From the NCBI RefSeq assembly GCF_000224145.3, contig NC_020179.2:1389612-1453611 (forward strand): a stretch of DNA of 64,000 nucleotides, read 5' to 3'. Shown here piece after piece: positions 10,531 to 22,000 of the stretch. How positions within the stretch are numbered: the first letter of the stretch is position 1; each line of letters starts with the position of its first letter. The notes beneath the pieces are model-generated. The model was not told the DNA's origin and searched no databases. It worked only from the letters and a program-made list of their open reading frames with translations. The position numbers and the translations under genes were made by a program. Source of the stretch: Ciona intestinalis (Eukaryota > Chordata > Ascidiacea > Phlebobranchia > Cionidae).

Positions 10531-13500
10531 CTATTCAATTTTCTGGTCAAAATCAAAGTTGACGACTCGTTTTGCTGCACGCAGTAACTCGGGATCCGAA
10601 CGCATGTACATATAGGGGTTCATAACGGATATGAACTTCGGCAGAAGCTGGAACAAAACGGTACAACTTAAGCAGCTATTGTGGTAAAAATATGGATGAA
10701 TGTAACGCATTTACTCCAGTGTGGTGGGGTTAAAACAATCGTTATAACACGGTGTTCTGTTTTATACTCCTCATGCCCGCTTACAATTTACACGTATGTA
10801 ACTTTATAAACAATAACTTTTTTTAGTGTTTGTTGATAATTTAGATAACCTAGAAGTAGCCAAAAGGTTAGAGCAATTTCCGAAGCGTTAAAGCGCCGAA
10901 CCTCGAACCAAAAACCTCTGGGCAACAGGCGCTGTAGTACAGACAGTGTTAAAGTACCAGTTGGAGCCTTTTTCATAAAATTCAGAAACACATCGTGCTT
11001 TATTACATATTGTGCAGTGTGGTAAGATGAGACACCCAAAGCACTTAATATCCAAATATCCTGATTTTGCTTTAAACAGTTTACAATGGTCCATGCAAGT
11101 CGTGGGGTTACGATTTTGTAATTCTTTGCACGTTTTTTGTTTACTACCAAAATGGTCGGGAAAAGGGAATAAACAGGTGTCTCATCTTCCCCACCCTACT
11201 GTGTCAAAGCTGTTTCGCAGGCACGTTACAGAATACCAAAATCAACACAAAGAAAATCACTGACGGAATTAAAAATTAATATGGTAGGGTGGGGGAAGAT
11301 TGGACACCTTTTTGTTTAATTTTCTCTTTCTATTTGGTAGTAAACAAAGAACATTCAAAGAATTATAAAACCGTATCCTCACGACTTCCACAGACCGTTG
11401 TTAATTGTTTAAAACACAATTAAAAATATTTTTTATGAGCTAAAAGTGTGCCATCTTTCCCTACCCTTTTATAGAATACTTACGTATAGAAAAGCTATTG
11501 AAGCTTGATTGAGAGGTGGTAAGCCGATTGTAAGTTTTAAGCAAGCGTAAACTAAATATGGGAGATAACCGAGTACGAATGAAACTGGTGCAGCGATCAC
11601 AACCTGTAATACAAAGTAAACAGTATATGAGAGTTCTATATAAGGCTTGATATTGGTTCATTTTAGGCCATTGTAACGTGTTGACTTTTTGTGTTTGTGT
11701 GTGTAATATATATAGTAGAGTGGGGGTAGATGGGACACTGTTTAACCTGTTTAATCGTCCCATTTAGTAGTAAACAAAGAACATTCAAAGATTTATAAAA
11801 CTGTATCCTAACGACTTCCATGGACCGTTGTTAATTGTTTAAAACACGATCAGTATATTTGGATATTTTGTGTTAAAAGTGTCCCATTTCCCCCCACCCT
11901 ACTATAGGTCTACTATAGGTTCAGTAAAGGTTGGGGTAAGATGGTCTATGCCTTTGTTTGATTTTATTGCTGCATTTTGTATAGTAAACAAAGAATGTTT
12001 ACAGAATTATATAACATTTTGTTGCTATTCTTTAAATGAGGGTTGCTATTTAAAAAAAACACGACTGGGGAATATGGGATAGTAGGTGTTAACGATATCC
12101 ATCTTACCCCACGGTATGTTGTATAGGACTATGTATATATTTAAGTATTTATATCACATCGAATTACGGTTATATATTTCTGTAAATGAATTGTAAGTTT
12201 ATTTTCAAACAGGACGAAAAAGAAAATGAAACATTTCCCATCTTACCCCACCCTACAAAATAACTTTTAGAATAAAAAGCATCTCATAATGTGTACTAAT
12301 GTAAATTTCATTTTAAACCATTGGTTCTTAAAATGCACTTATAACTATTACATGGTAAATGCATGTTTGGTGGTTATTGAGTCACCATAATCTGGTTCAT
12401 ACAACCGTTTTATAGTTCTTCATTAGTCACCAAAAAGTAGGTGATTACTCTATATTAGATCGTCTTTACTCACAGATACAACTGCACAATTTTAGTTCCT
12501 AACACGTTTGGAGTTTTTATCAACGTAACAATGCAGAAAGCATGTAATATAATTGTAAAAGGGAGTAAAATATATGTGTTTTTTTAAAAAAACAGTGCTT
12601 ATGTTATTTCATATTCACTCGCAAAGTGACATACATTGTAACTCGTAAGCTGGAACGAGGTGTATGAATACTCATCGTGTTATAACAACTGCAGTTTTCC
12701 GGCCACGCGAGGATAAAGAAAGTTACATTCACATTCTCGCGTGGCCAAAAAACGACAGTCGTTATTACACGGGTTTATAACACCTCGTGCCAGCTAACGA
12801 GTTACCATGTATGTTACTTTGTGGGTGAATATTTTGATTGGGATTTTTTATTTTATGTATGGCTGATAATTTGGACAACCCATTAGTGACCACTGGGTTG
12901 AAGCAATTGTCGGTAACCCAAAGACACATACGCCCACAATGGTAGCAGCGTCGAGCCTTGATCCCGTTACCTTCGGTTACAGGCAGGCGCGCTAACCACT
13001 TAGCCACGGCGCCGGACTATTCACACCCGTTGCTTCATAAAATAAAGCATAACCAGCAGTCTTTACAAAAAACATGTATATTGTAGCTTACCGCCTTTTC
13101 CTCTTCCGATTTGTAAGCAAACTTCGTATTGTATTTAATCATTTTGAAAATCGGATAGAAGAAAAATAGAAATCCTACAACCACAAAATATTTGATCGTG
13201 TTCCTAAAATGTAAAAAAAATTCAGATTTCAGAATAACCATTCTTTTACTTTTCTCAAACTTTTTTATTTAAAACTGTTTTAATCTCCTAAAATTTTCAC
13301 GACTCTTTACAGTTAGAAGTTTAATATAGTAGGGTGGGGAAAGATGGAACACCTTTAGCACATAATAGCTAAAAATTATGATCGTGTTTTATACAATTAA
13401 CACAGTCTATGAGGATCCAGTTTGATCCAGTTTTATATTTTTTTGAATGTTTTTTGTTTACTACCAAATCGGATAAGAAAATAGAATGAAAAGTGTCCCA

Positions 13501-16232
13501 GTTTCCCCTACTATATATACAATACTTTGTGTAAAATTGGTGTAATGTTCACCTGAAGTTCGTTGCGCGACTCCCAGTTCAGGAAGCCATTTCAAGAAAT
13601 ATTTAAACTACCAGCAATTAATGTGTTATAGTAGCATGGCTTACAGATTTCTAGGTATTGGAGTATCTTATACAGTTAAATCTTACATGTCTGTATTTTC
13701 CAAATCAATCAAACACTTGACTGTATTTTCCTCCGCGCTCTCATAAGCCCCAAACCCCAATGCTGGACCACTTGCTGCTAAGAAGCTCATAGCCCACACT
13801 ATTATCACATAGAAGCAATAGTTCACTCCAACTAAAATACAAGGCAGTTGTTAAACATAAAGTATATAGTGGGGTGGGGGAAGATGGGACACTTTTAGCA
13901 CAAAATATATAAATATCCTGATCGTGTTTTAAACAATTAACAACGGTCTATGAAAGTCGCGAGGACAAGGTTTTATAATTCTTTGAATGTTTTTTGTTTA
14001 CTACCAAAATGTACGAGAAAATAGAATGAACAGATGTTCCATCTTCCCCCATCCTACTATATCTTGTGTTTGTTGTATGTACAAGTATAACGTAGTTACA
14101 CCATGTGCCAAGCATAGGATATAGTTGGGTAAGATAAAATACCATATTCCATATTTCCTAATCGTGTTTTAACAATTAGCAACGCTCTTTTAGGTGGGAT
14201 ACGGTTTTATAATTTAGTAAATATTCTTTGTTTTCTAGAAAATGGGGCGATAAAAAGTAAGAAAACCTGGACTATTTTAACCCAACCGTTGCCCCGCCCC
14301 GATGCGAGGGTGAATAAGTTACATACGTAGTAATTAGTATGCGGGCACGAGGTGTATGAAACAGAACACTTGTGTTATAACGGCTGTCGTTGCCCCGCCA
14401 TGCGAGGGTAAATAAGTTACATACGTGGTAACTTGTAAGCGGACACAAGGTGTATGAAACATTACACAATTATTGTCGTTGCACTGAAATGAGAGGATAA
14501 ATAAGTTACATATATATACGTAGTTAACTCGTACGCCTGCACGGGTGTATGAAACATTACACCTATATTAAAACGATAGCCGTTGCCTAAAATTGCAAGG
14601 AAAAATAAGTTACATTAATTTTATTACCTTTTTCTGGCTTAAACTTTCTGTAGTAACGGTCAATACAAATCCAAGTCATGCTGGCTATACTGACAAAGCC
14701 AGAGAATAAGCCCATATGTGCGCTAACCTGTGTTAGATAAAGTGAATATTATTTATTTAAGTACTGTGGGGTAAAATGGGACAACGTTAGCACCTAATTC
14801 CCGTGTTTCTAATCGTGTTTTTAACAATTCTCTTTTCTTATTTAGTAGCAAGCAAAGAAAATTTATACAATTTTAAACTGTATTATTGAGATTCAAAAGG
14901 AGCGTTGGTAATAAGTCCCAGACATAAAACACAAACTGAATATATAGTAGGTTGGGGGAGATGCGACACCTTTAGCACATATTATCCAAATATCCTGATC
15001 GTGTTTTAAACAATTAACAACGGTTAATGAGAGTCGTGAGGATATAATTTTATAATTCTTTGAATATTCTTTCTTTACCACCAAATAGGACGAGAAAATA
15101 AAATGAAAAGGTGTCCCATCTTCCCCCGCCCTACTATATTACAGTTGGCACAAGTTACATATGATATACAGCACTTTAATCTGCTATAACATAAAAACCG
15201 CCGGCGTAATAACTCAAGCTGTGGTATAGCGATTTATGGCTGTTAAATACACAATGTGTTTTAAGTACAAAGCAATTCACTAAACCTGGCATTCAAATAT
15301 CCCTTTAGGTCTTCTGCCTTGGTGAAAGCTGGATAGGCCATCCATAAATAAATGTACCATCATTAGGAGATCGGCACAAGCAAGCGAAGTCAGCCATATA
15401 TGTTTCGTTTGCAGTTTTTTTGAACTCCAAATTGCGAGTATGTAGACAGAGTATCCGAATGTAGCAACTGCAGCTGTAATGTTGGAATAGTTTATGGAGT
15501 ATGCAGTAAGGGATTGTTGTTATAAATAGAGTAATGTGGGGAAGATGGAACACCTTTAGCACATAATATTTAAATATTCTTATGGTGTTTTAAACAATTA
15601 TTAACGGTTTAAGGGAGTCGTGAGGATACGGTTTTGTAATTTTTGTAATATTCTTTGTTTGCTACTAAATGGGACGAGAAAATATAGAGCGAAAAGGTGT
15701 CCCATCTTCCCCACCCTACTATACGTGATTTAGTAAGCACAAATTGTTTTGTTTGCGCATTAAAATTTATTATATATTTAATGAATGTTGCATGGTGGGG
15801 TAAGATGGGACATATGTTTAATTCTCTTTTTTCGTCCCATTTAGTAGTTAAAATGAGTATTTACAAAATTATATAACCGTTGCCCGCAAAAGTGTCGTTA
15901 ACTATTTTTAAAAAATTAAGAAAATATGAGTTTTAGGTGCAGACGATATCGCATTCTCCCCGACATAGTACTACACTGTATATAAAATGTAGTATTTTAA
16001 TAGTTATTCCAGCTTATAAACTTAACAGTATAGACCCGGTTACACTATTTCAAGGATAATATCATTTTCATGTCGTTTTAAATTTTTTTAAATGTAAATT
16101 TTAAAAAAGTCATTTTTATTAAAAAAAACTTTTAACGTTTTTAAAATCTAGTTTAATATTTAAATGTAGCTTACCCATCATAAGCATTGCGATTCCATAA
16201 GCAGTTCGTGTTATACCGAATTCCAGCTCCAT
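10531..16232 (-). CDS. RGR/peropsin-type opsin, copy A (7 exons, 279 aa)
   Basis: Exons in reading order: 16232-16175, 15473-15286, 14727-14628, 13831-13687, 13203-13092, 11603-11484, 10647-10531. All have GT-AG ends and compatible phases, giving 840 nt including the stop. The product is a seven-helix retinal-binding receptor. Lys245 lies six residues before NPYMY (N251), the position of the Schiff-base lysine of opsins. IDRYY (D105-Y107) ends helix 3. Cys81 and Cys155 form the expected extracellular disulfide. Glu149, six before Cys155, matches the Glu181 counterion, whereas the Glu113 position is Ser84 and the Trp265 position is Tyr214. The GFGAYE stretch before Cys155 resembles RGR and peropsin, so a retinal photoisomerase role is likelier than classical phototransduction. 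It may be one of the described Ciona RGR-like opsins (Ci-opsin3 or Ci-Nut), which I cannot confirm. Every intron holds MITE or SINE sequence. Confidence 0.88.
10690..10800 (-). repeat. SINE tail fragment
   Basis: Contains GAATGTAACG, a GTTATAACACGGTGTTCTGT stretch and a CTCATGCCCGC end, matching the tail part of the tRNA-headed SINE seen in full at 12726-13018. Confidence 0.6.
11008..11202 (+). repeat. MITE family 1 copy in opsin A intron 6
   Basis: Forward copy from TGTGCAGTGTGGTAAGATGA to TTCCCCACCCTACTGTG. Confidence 0.8.
11281..11474 (-). repeat. MITE family 1 copy in opsin A intron 6
   Basis: Reverse copy whose right end stops about 10 bp from the donor of the helix-6 exon. Confidence 0.8.
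11709..11906 (-). repeat. MITE family 1 copy
   Basis: Reverse copy, ends TATATAGTAGAGTGGGGGTA and CCCCACCCTACTATAG. Confidence 0.85.
11925..12258. repeat. two worn GTAAGAT-ended MITE copies
   Basis: Reverse subfamily-B copy (about 11925-12115, ends GGGGTAAGATGG and ATCTTACCCCACGG), then the remnant of a forward one (about 12165-12256, ending ATCTTACCCCACCCTAC). Confidence 0.6.
12630..12728 (+). repeat. SINE tail fragment, inverted relative to neighbour
   Basis: Plus-orientation tail (AACTCGTAAGCTGG to CCACGCGAGGATAAAG) abutting the minus-orientation SINE at 12726, so the two form a fold-back pair. Confidence 0.6.
12726..13018 (-). repeat. tRNA-derived SINE, near full length
   Basis: The minus strand begins with a tRNA-like head: CCGTGGCTAAGTGGTTAGCG fits a pol III A box, and a B-box-like segment follows. 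Next come a central block (TGTCTTTGGGTTACCGACAA here; most copies read TGTCCTTGGGCAAGACACTT), GGGTTGTCCAAATTATCAGC, and a tail ending in the reverse complement of GAATGTAACTTGCTTTATCC. It resembles the composite SINE described from Ciona; the name cannot be confirmed here. Confidence 0.75.
13325..13515 (+). repeat. MITE family 1 copy in opsin A intron 4
   Basis: Forward copy, ends TATAGTAGGGTGGGGAAAGA and TTTCCCCTACTATATA. Confidence 0.85.
13705..13935 (-). other. gene-conversion-like tract, opsin A side
   Basis: Matches 21651-21889 in opsin B almost base for base across the last 127 bp of the helix-4 exon (identical), the acceptor, short intron sequence and half a MITE. The other exons of the pair are clearly diverged. 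Confidence 0.85.
13864..14060 (+). repeat. MITE family 1 copy in opsin A intron 3
   Basis: Forward copy starting TATAGTGGGGTGGGGGAAGA. Its left half is shared with the MITE at 21809 in opsin B, so the insertion predates the exchange or was carried with it. Confidence 0.85.
14283..14615 (+). repeat. tandem array of SINE tail units
   Basis: Three to four direct units of about 90-110 bp. Each has GTTGCCCCGCC..GCGAGGG or a worn form, AAATAAGTTACATACGT, CTCGTAAGCGGGCAC-like and GGTGTATGAAACA. The array lies in opsin A intron 3, ending about 13 bp from the helix-3 exon (14628). Confidence 0.75.
14942..15138 (+). repeat. MITE family 1 copy in opsin A intron 2
   Basis: Forward copy from ATATAGTAGGTTGGGGGAGA to TCCCCCGCCCTACTATA. 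Confidence 0.85.
15528..15724 (+). repeat. MITE family 1 copy in opsin A intron 1
   Basis: Forward copy ending CTTCCCCACCCTACTATA, about 55 bp upstream of the helix-1/2 exon acceptor. A GTAAGAT-ended reverse copy follows at about 15792-15975. Confidence 0.8.
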
Positions 16233-16555
16233 TTTAAAATCCCGTACGTCTTCTAAGTGTAAAACAAATGCGATACTTTACGCGGAGTAATTGGTTGCTG
16301 TAATGGCCACTTCTTAAAACTTCAGATTAATTTAGGAATAATTATATAAATTATCAAATGGTTTCATCATTTATAGGTTGTCAATTTCGCGCTGCCTTAA
16401 GCGCTTTTAATGTACCGTACACAGATTAATATAGACGTGTAAGTACGTATATAGGTATGAGACCGAGGGCGTCAACTAAAAGCAGTCTAAAATTATAACA
16501 TATACTATGACCATAAATGTTTTTTAAAAGGGTCTTAAATTGAACGTATTTTTAA
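16233..16555 (-). promoter_or_regulatory. putative upstream region of opsin A
   Basis: About 320 bp of non-repeat sequence before the next MITE. On the plus strand, CAGATTAATTTAGG (about 16322) and a TAATTATATAAATTA stretch contain GATTA and TAAT cores of the kind bound by Otx/paired-type homeodomain factors in photoreceptor genes. This is inference only; no transcription start is visible. Confidence 0.3.
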
Positions 16556-16754
16556 TATATAGTAGGATGGGGGAAAATGGGACACCTTTTCATTCTATTT
16601 CCTCGCCTCATTTGCTAGTAAACAAAGAACATTCAAAGAATTGTAAAACCGTATCCTCACGACTCCCATAGAACGTTGTTAATTGTTTAAAACACGATCA
16701 AGATATTTGGATATTCTGTGCTAAAGGTGTCCCAACTTCCCCCACTCTACTATA
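16556..16754 (-). repeat. MITE family 1 copy
   Basis: Reverse copy between the two opsins, with a GTAAGAT-subfamily relative at about 16772-16972 directly after it. Confidence 0.85.
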
Positions 16755-17351
16755 ATCCTGTATTTTTAAAATAGTGGTGTGGGTTGAAATAGGATATACC
16801 TCTCCACCTAAAACCCATATTTCCTGGTCGTGTTTTTAACAATTAACAACGCCGTTTTAAAATCGCTGATCTACAGTTATATATTACGTTAAACATTTTT
16901 AATTACTCCCAAACGGGACGAGAAAAGAAAATAAACACGTGTCCTATCTTTCCCCACCCTACCATACATAAGTAAAACTTCACTCTTTAACACGCGTTTA
17001 TCACCGTATACCATCACTATGTGTGACTCAGAGCTGCGTACGTTTTTATATATCGCGATTTCGTCATAAATTTGACATCATGTCTGTATACGTTTTATGT
17101 GGTGCCGGTCAAACGTGGGTCAAACTTTTACGCTTAGTTTAACCGTCTCGTTTAAATATTGATAAAGGCTAGAGTCGTGCAAAGTTCACTTTTAACATTC
17201 TATTTAACGCTGCAGATTGAAGTATTAAAACTATGTTTACTCGGAAAACTGTAATCAGGATTCACCTTATGATGACCTCTTTCGTAATCGAACAAGTTTT
17301 TCGCTGCTATACTGTGTGCTAAAGCGCATATACCAACGAAAAATTTGTAAC

Positions 17352-17542
17352 TAGTAGGGTGGGGCAATATGAGACATATTTTTCATTCTATTTTTTCGTC
17401 CAATTCAGTAGTAAACAAAAGCATTCAAAGAATTATAAAACTGTATACCCACGACTCCCATATACCGTTGTTTTAATTGTTTAAAACACGAGCAGGATAT
17501 CTGGATATTATGTGGTAAAGGTGTCCCGTCTTACCCCGCAGA
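17352..17542 (-). repeat. MITE family 1 copy
   Basis: Reverse copy, ends AGTAGGGTGGGGCAATATGA and GTCTTACCCCGCAG. A worn forward subfamily-B copy follows at about 17680-17888. Confidence 0.8.
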
Positions 17543-17888
17543 AAAATATGAATAGAGTTGTTTTTAAACTTTGTTGATACCTTTAGATCACATTTGAGCA
17601 TTTCTAACAATACATTAATTTTGTGGGTATGACCATTCAATCATATGACTGGGTTTGTATTATTTAAAATAGAATGTGTTGGATATATAGAACCTTTAGG
17701 GCCGAAAATTTCACATTTCCTAATCTTGTTACTAACAATTAACAATGCTCTTCTAGAGTCGTGGGGATACGGTTATAAAATTCTGTAGAAATTTACTACT
17801 AAATGTAAAAATTTTGTAAAAATTACCACCAAATGGGACGACAAAATAGAATAAAACTTGTGCCATCTTACCCCAGACTACGATACAG

Positions 17889-18455
17889 TTTTAGAGTGTT
17901 TTTTTGGCAACACTTTTAAATCTTACAAGTTTTAGTTTAATTTTGATTACTTTTGCTTTGTTAGCAATAAAATTCAAGGTCGAAACACGTGCTAACACAA
18001 ACTGTCAATTTTAATACAAATTACCGCTTTATAAATTATCACATAACGTCAATAGGTTGTCTCAGTAAGCTTAAAAGCCAATCCCGCTTTGTTTAACGTA
18101 TGACAGTATTCCAGTAATTAAATTTGCAAGTCATTAAAAATTGCCAAAATCAGCAGTTTAACTATCATTAAACTGTTTAAACATGGCTATACAAAACCAA
18201 AATGAACTTTTTACCTATACGGCGACGTTAGCACGACAACGGATATGTACACTTCAAAAAACCGCGAATACACATTACTTGTCATATCGGTAAAACAACA
18301 TTAATCTTTAGTTTACCTAATCATTAATAAGCGAAAGCAACAAATAAGTGGAGAACTATAATTAGAATCTAATAATACGAGTCCCATCTGCCATATAGCA
18401 TGTGTTTTTGGACAAGGTACTTCAATTAGTGTGTCCTTGGTCAAGACACTTTGTA
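17889..18455. other. gene-free stretch between opsins
   Basis: AT-rich unique sequence; no exon, RNA gene or repeat recognised. Confidence 0.45.
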
Positions 18456-18654
18456 TATAGTAGGTTGGGGGAAGATGGGACACCTTCAGCACATAGTATC
18501 CAAATATACGGATCGTTTTTTAAACAAACAACAACGGTCCATGGGGGTACTAAAGATACGGTTTTATAATTCTTCAAATGTTCTTTGTTTACAACCAAAT
18601 AAGACGAGAAAATGGAATGAAAAAGTGTCCCATCTTTCCCCACCCTACTATATA
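18456..18654 (+). repeat. MITE family 1 copy
   Basis: Forward copy, ends TATATAGTAGGTTGGGGGAA and CCCCACCCTACTATAT; a reverse copy follows at about 18680-18868. Confidence 0.85.
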
Positions 18655-18964
18655 GGTATAACATTAAACCAAATTTTGTGTCGGGGTAAGATAGTCCACG
18701 TTCGTACTTTTTACTATCGTCACATTTAGCAGTAAACAAATGTCATTCAAAGAATTATAAATCCGCATCCTCACGACTCCTATAGACCGTTGTAAATTGT
18801 TTAAAATGCGATCAGGATATTTGGATATTATGTGCTAAAGGCCCCATCTTCCCCCACAGTACTGTATACCACATTTTTACATTTTGTACACACTTACATT
18901 CTTACAAAACTATAAATTTCATCATTTCTAATACACCAGTAACCAGAAAAATACTTGCGTACAC

Positions 18965-18970
18965 TTTATT
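18965..18970 (-). terminator. polyadenylation signal of opsin B
   Basis: TTTATT on the plus strand, i.e. AATAAA on the minus strand, about 70 bp after the opsin B stop codon (19039-19041). Confidence 0.6.
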
Positions 18971-19038
18971 TCAACAAAAAATAAACATTACAATGACACC
19001 AAATAACGTCCAGTTATATATCTTAGGTCATTACCAAG

Positions 19039-22000
19039 TTACACTGCCTTTTTCCCATCTGTCAAACCGACAACGTGTCTGCAAGCAGCTAGCAATTCTG
19101 GGTCTGACCGCATGTATAGATACGGGTTCACTACAGATATTACTTTAGGCAGCATCTGAAACGAGTTATAAAAGCACATTGTATAATGTTTTTCAGGAAA
19201 TAAATACATGAATGAATGTAACTTACTTTATCCTCGCGTGGCCGGAAAAAGACAGTTAGTCGTTCTAAAACGAGTGTTATGTTTCATACACCTCGTGCCA
19301 GCTTACAAGTTACAATGTATGTTATTTTCTGGGTTATTATTTTGGGGGATTTGTACATTTTATTATTTATGGCTGATAATTTGGACAACCCATTAATGAC
19401 CACTGGGTTGGAGCAATTGTCGTTAAGTATCTTGCCTAAGCACACGTACACCCACAATGGTAGCCAGCGACAAACCTTGAATCCATTAATATATAGTACT
19501 GTGTGGTAAGATGAATACGATTAGCACATAGTGTCCCACGTTTCTTAATTGTGTAACAATTAACGATTTTTTAGGAGTCGTAAGTATACAGTTGTATGAT
19601 TTCGTAAATATTTTTTGTTCACTTCCAAAACGGACAAGAAAGATAAATGAAAATATGGAACATCTTACCCTACCCTACGGTTTATACGCACGTAAGTTGC
19701 GTAAGTTGTATATACCACTATAGCGCTTTAAAACCCGCAGAAAATTTGATTTTCTATATAGTTCTGTGGGGTAAGACGGGACAATTTTAGCACATATTAT
19801 ACAAATACCCTGATTGTGTTTTAAACAATTAACAACGGTATATGGAAGACGTGAGGATACTGTTTTATAATTATTTGAATATTCTTTGTTTACTACAAAA
19901 TGGGACGTGAACATAGAATAAAATGGTGTCCCATCTTCCCTCACCCTATCATATATGCAGGTTTTTTTAGCCGTACATATCTTTGAAATACTCACAAAAC
20001 TATTTGAAAAATTTTTTATTTAAAAAAAAAATTATTTCATATAACTTACATAGATAGAGGCGACGACCATGGAGTTAAGTGGGGGGAGCCCGACGGTGAT
20101 CTTTAAGCTAGCGTAGATGGCGAACGGCAAATAGCAGAGGAAGAAGGTCAGTGGGACAGCAAATGCCATCTGAAAATAAAAGTTATGATAAGGATTTTTA
20201 TATTAGAATTTTTTGCTAATTTTGGCATAAAGTTTCAGTTGGAATTTAGGAGTTAAAGGACACCTTTAGGACATAATATTCAAATATCCTGAATTAGTAA
20301 CGGTATATGGGAGTCGTGAGGATACGTTTTTGTTCTTTGAGTATTTCTTTTGTTTACTATCAAATGGGAGCATAAAACAAAATAAAACATTTTACCGCAA
20401 CACACTATACGTGTTAGGTTTCATTTTAACCACTGTTTATAAATAGCGAAGAGAAATGGAAAACATTTTTATCCTATTTCCTCGTTTCATTTTGTATTAA
20501 ACAAAGAATATTCCAAGAATTATAAAACCGTATCCTCACGACTCCCATAGACCGTTGTGTATTGTTTAAAACACGATCAAGATATTTAGATATTACGATC
20601 CAACGGTATCCCCTTTCCACACCCTACTATATAGGTTTAATTTTAACCACCGTTAATCAACGTACCGGTTGTGGTTCTTTAGCTTCCTGCACGAGTTTCT
20701 TGTTGTACAGAATCATTTTAACGAAGGGATAAACAAACCAAACCGCAGAAACAAGGATTATGTACAAGCGTGAGTTCCTGTTCAAAAATAACGTTACGTA
20801 TTGTAAATTTAAAGTGAACGCACCTTTTATTTTGCAGGTTTTCAAAGTAATTTGAAGGTGGTAGTTTTCCATTGTACGTATTTAAACGCATGACCCAATT
20901 AAAGACATTTTTGAACTAATTTTTGAATGTTGTAGTTTTCCATTGTATTGTTATTTAAATACATGGTCTAATTCTACGTTTCAGCAATTCTCTAACCCGA
21001 GATCATAAATATAAATAACATTTGATTTGTTTTAAATTGGTTTTGTTCGTTTTGTAAAGTGAAACCAGTTTATAATGTGTATGCTTCTCTGCTACTTTTT
21101 GAAACATAGTTTTAGAAAATCTGTTGGTCAAAACGTGGCTATTATTTCAATACAAACACACGGTTTTAGTTATGCGGGTTTAAAATGTCCTAAGGTTTGT
21201 TATAATACGACTAAAGCTATAGATCAATTATTTTAAATGTTTAATTACAGACAAGTACGAACAAACATTAAATTAACGACAATAAAACAATGAAAACATT
21301 AAATAAACTACCAGCAATTAATGTGTTTGTAACTAATAATAGCAATGTTTTTCAGATTTATACGTATTTGAATAGCTTAGATGGCTAAAGTATTGAATGA
21401 ATGAGTGTAACTGGCCGGAAAACCTAAGTCATTATAACACGGGTGTTCTGTTTCATACACCTCGTACCAGCTTTTAAGTTATCACGTATGTAACTTACAA
21501 TGAATGATATTTTTATTGTATAGTTTGCAATTTCAAAACAACAGTCGTTATATAGCACAGGAGTTCATACACCTCGTTCCCGCCTACGAGTTACCATGTA
21601 TGTTACTTTCTAGGTCACTATTTTCCGCTTACGTGTCCTTTTTGTTTAAGTCAATCAAACACTTGACTGTATTTTCCTCCGCGCTCTCATAAGCCCCAAA
21701 CCCCAATGCTGGACCACTTGCTGCTAAGAAGCTCATAGCCCACACTATTATCACATAGAAGCAATAGTTCACTCCAACTGAAATACAAGCAGTTGTTAAA
21801 CATAAAGTATATAGTGGGGTGGGGGAAGATGGGACACTTTTAGCACAAAATATATAAATATCCTGATCGTGTTTTATACAATTAACAACAGTCGACGAAA
21901 CTCGTCAAAATACAGTTTTATAATTCTTTAAATGTTCTTTGTTTACTACCAAATGGGACGAGAAAAGAAAATGAAGGGGCGTCCCATCTTTCCCCACCCT

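Noticed and set aside
12936-13018. tRNA-like A and B boxes, also near 33026, 43350, 50250, 52860, 54738 and 63490
   Set aside because: These are the heads of SINE copies: no good cloverleaf, and the SINE body follows each. Not tRNA genes.
13092-13241. 68-codon minus-strand frame beginning at an upstream methionine
   Set aside because: Only the part from 13203 down to 13092 is coding, as the helix-5 exon of opsin A; the N-terminal part is intron.
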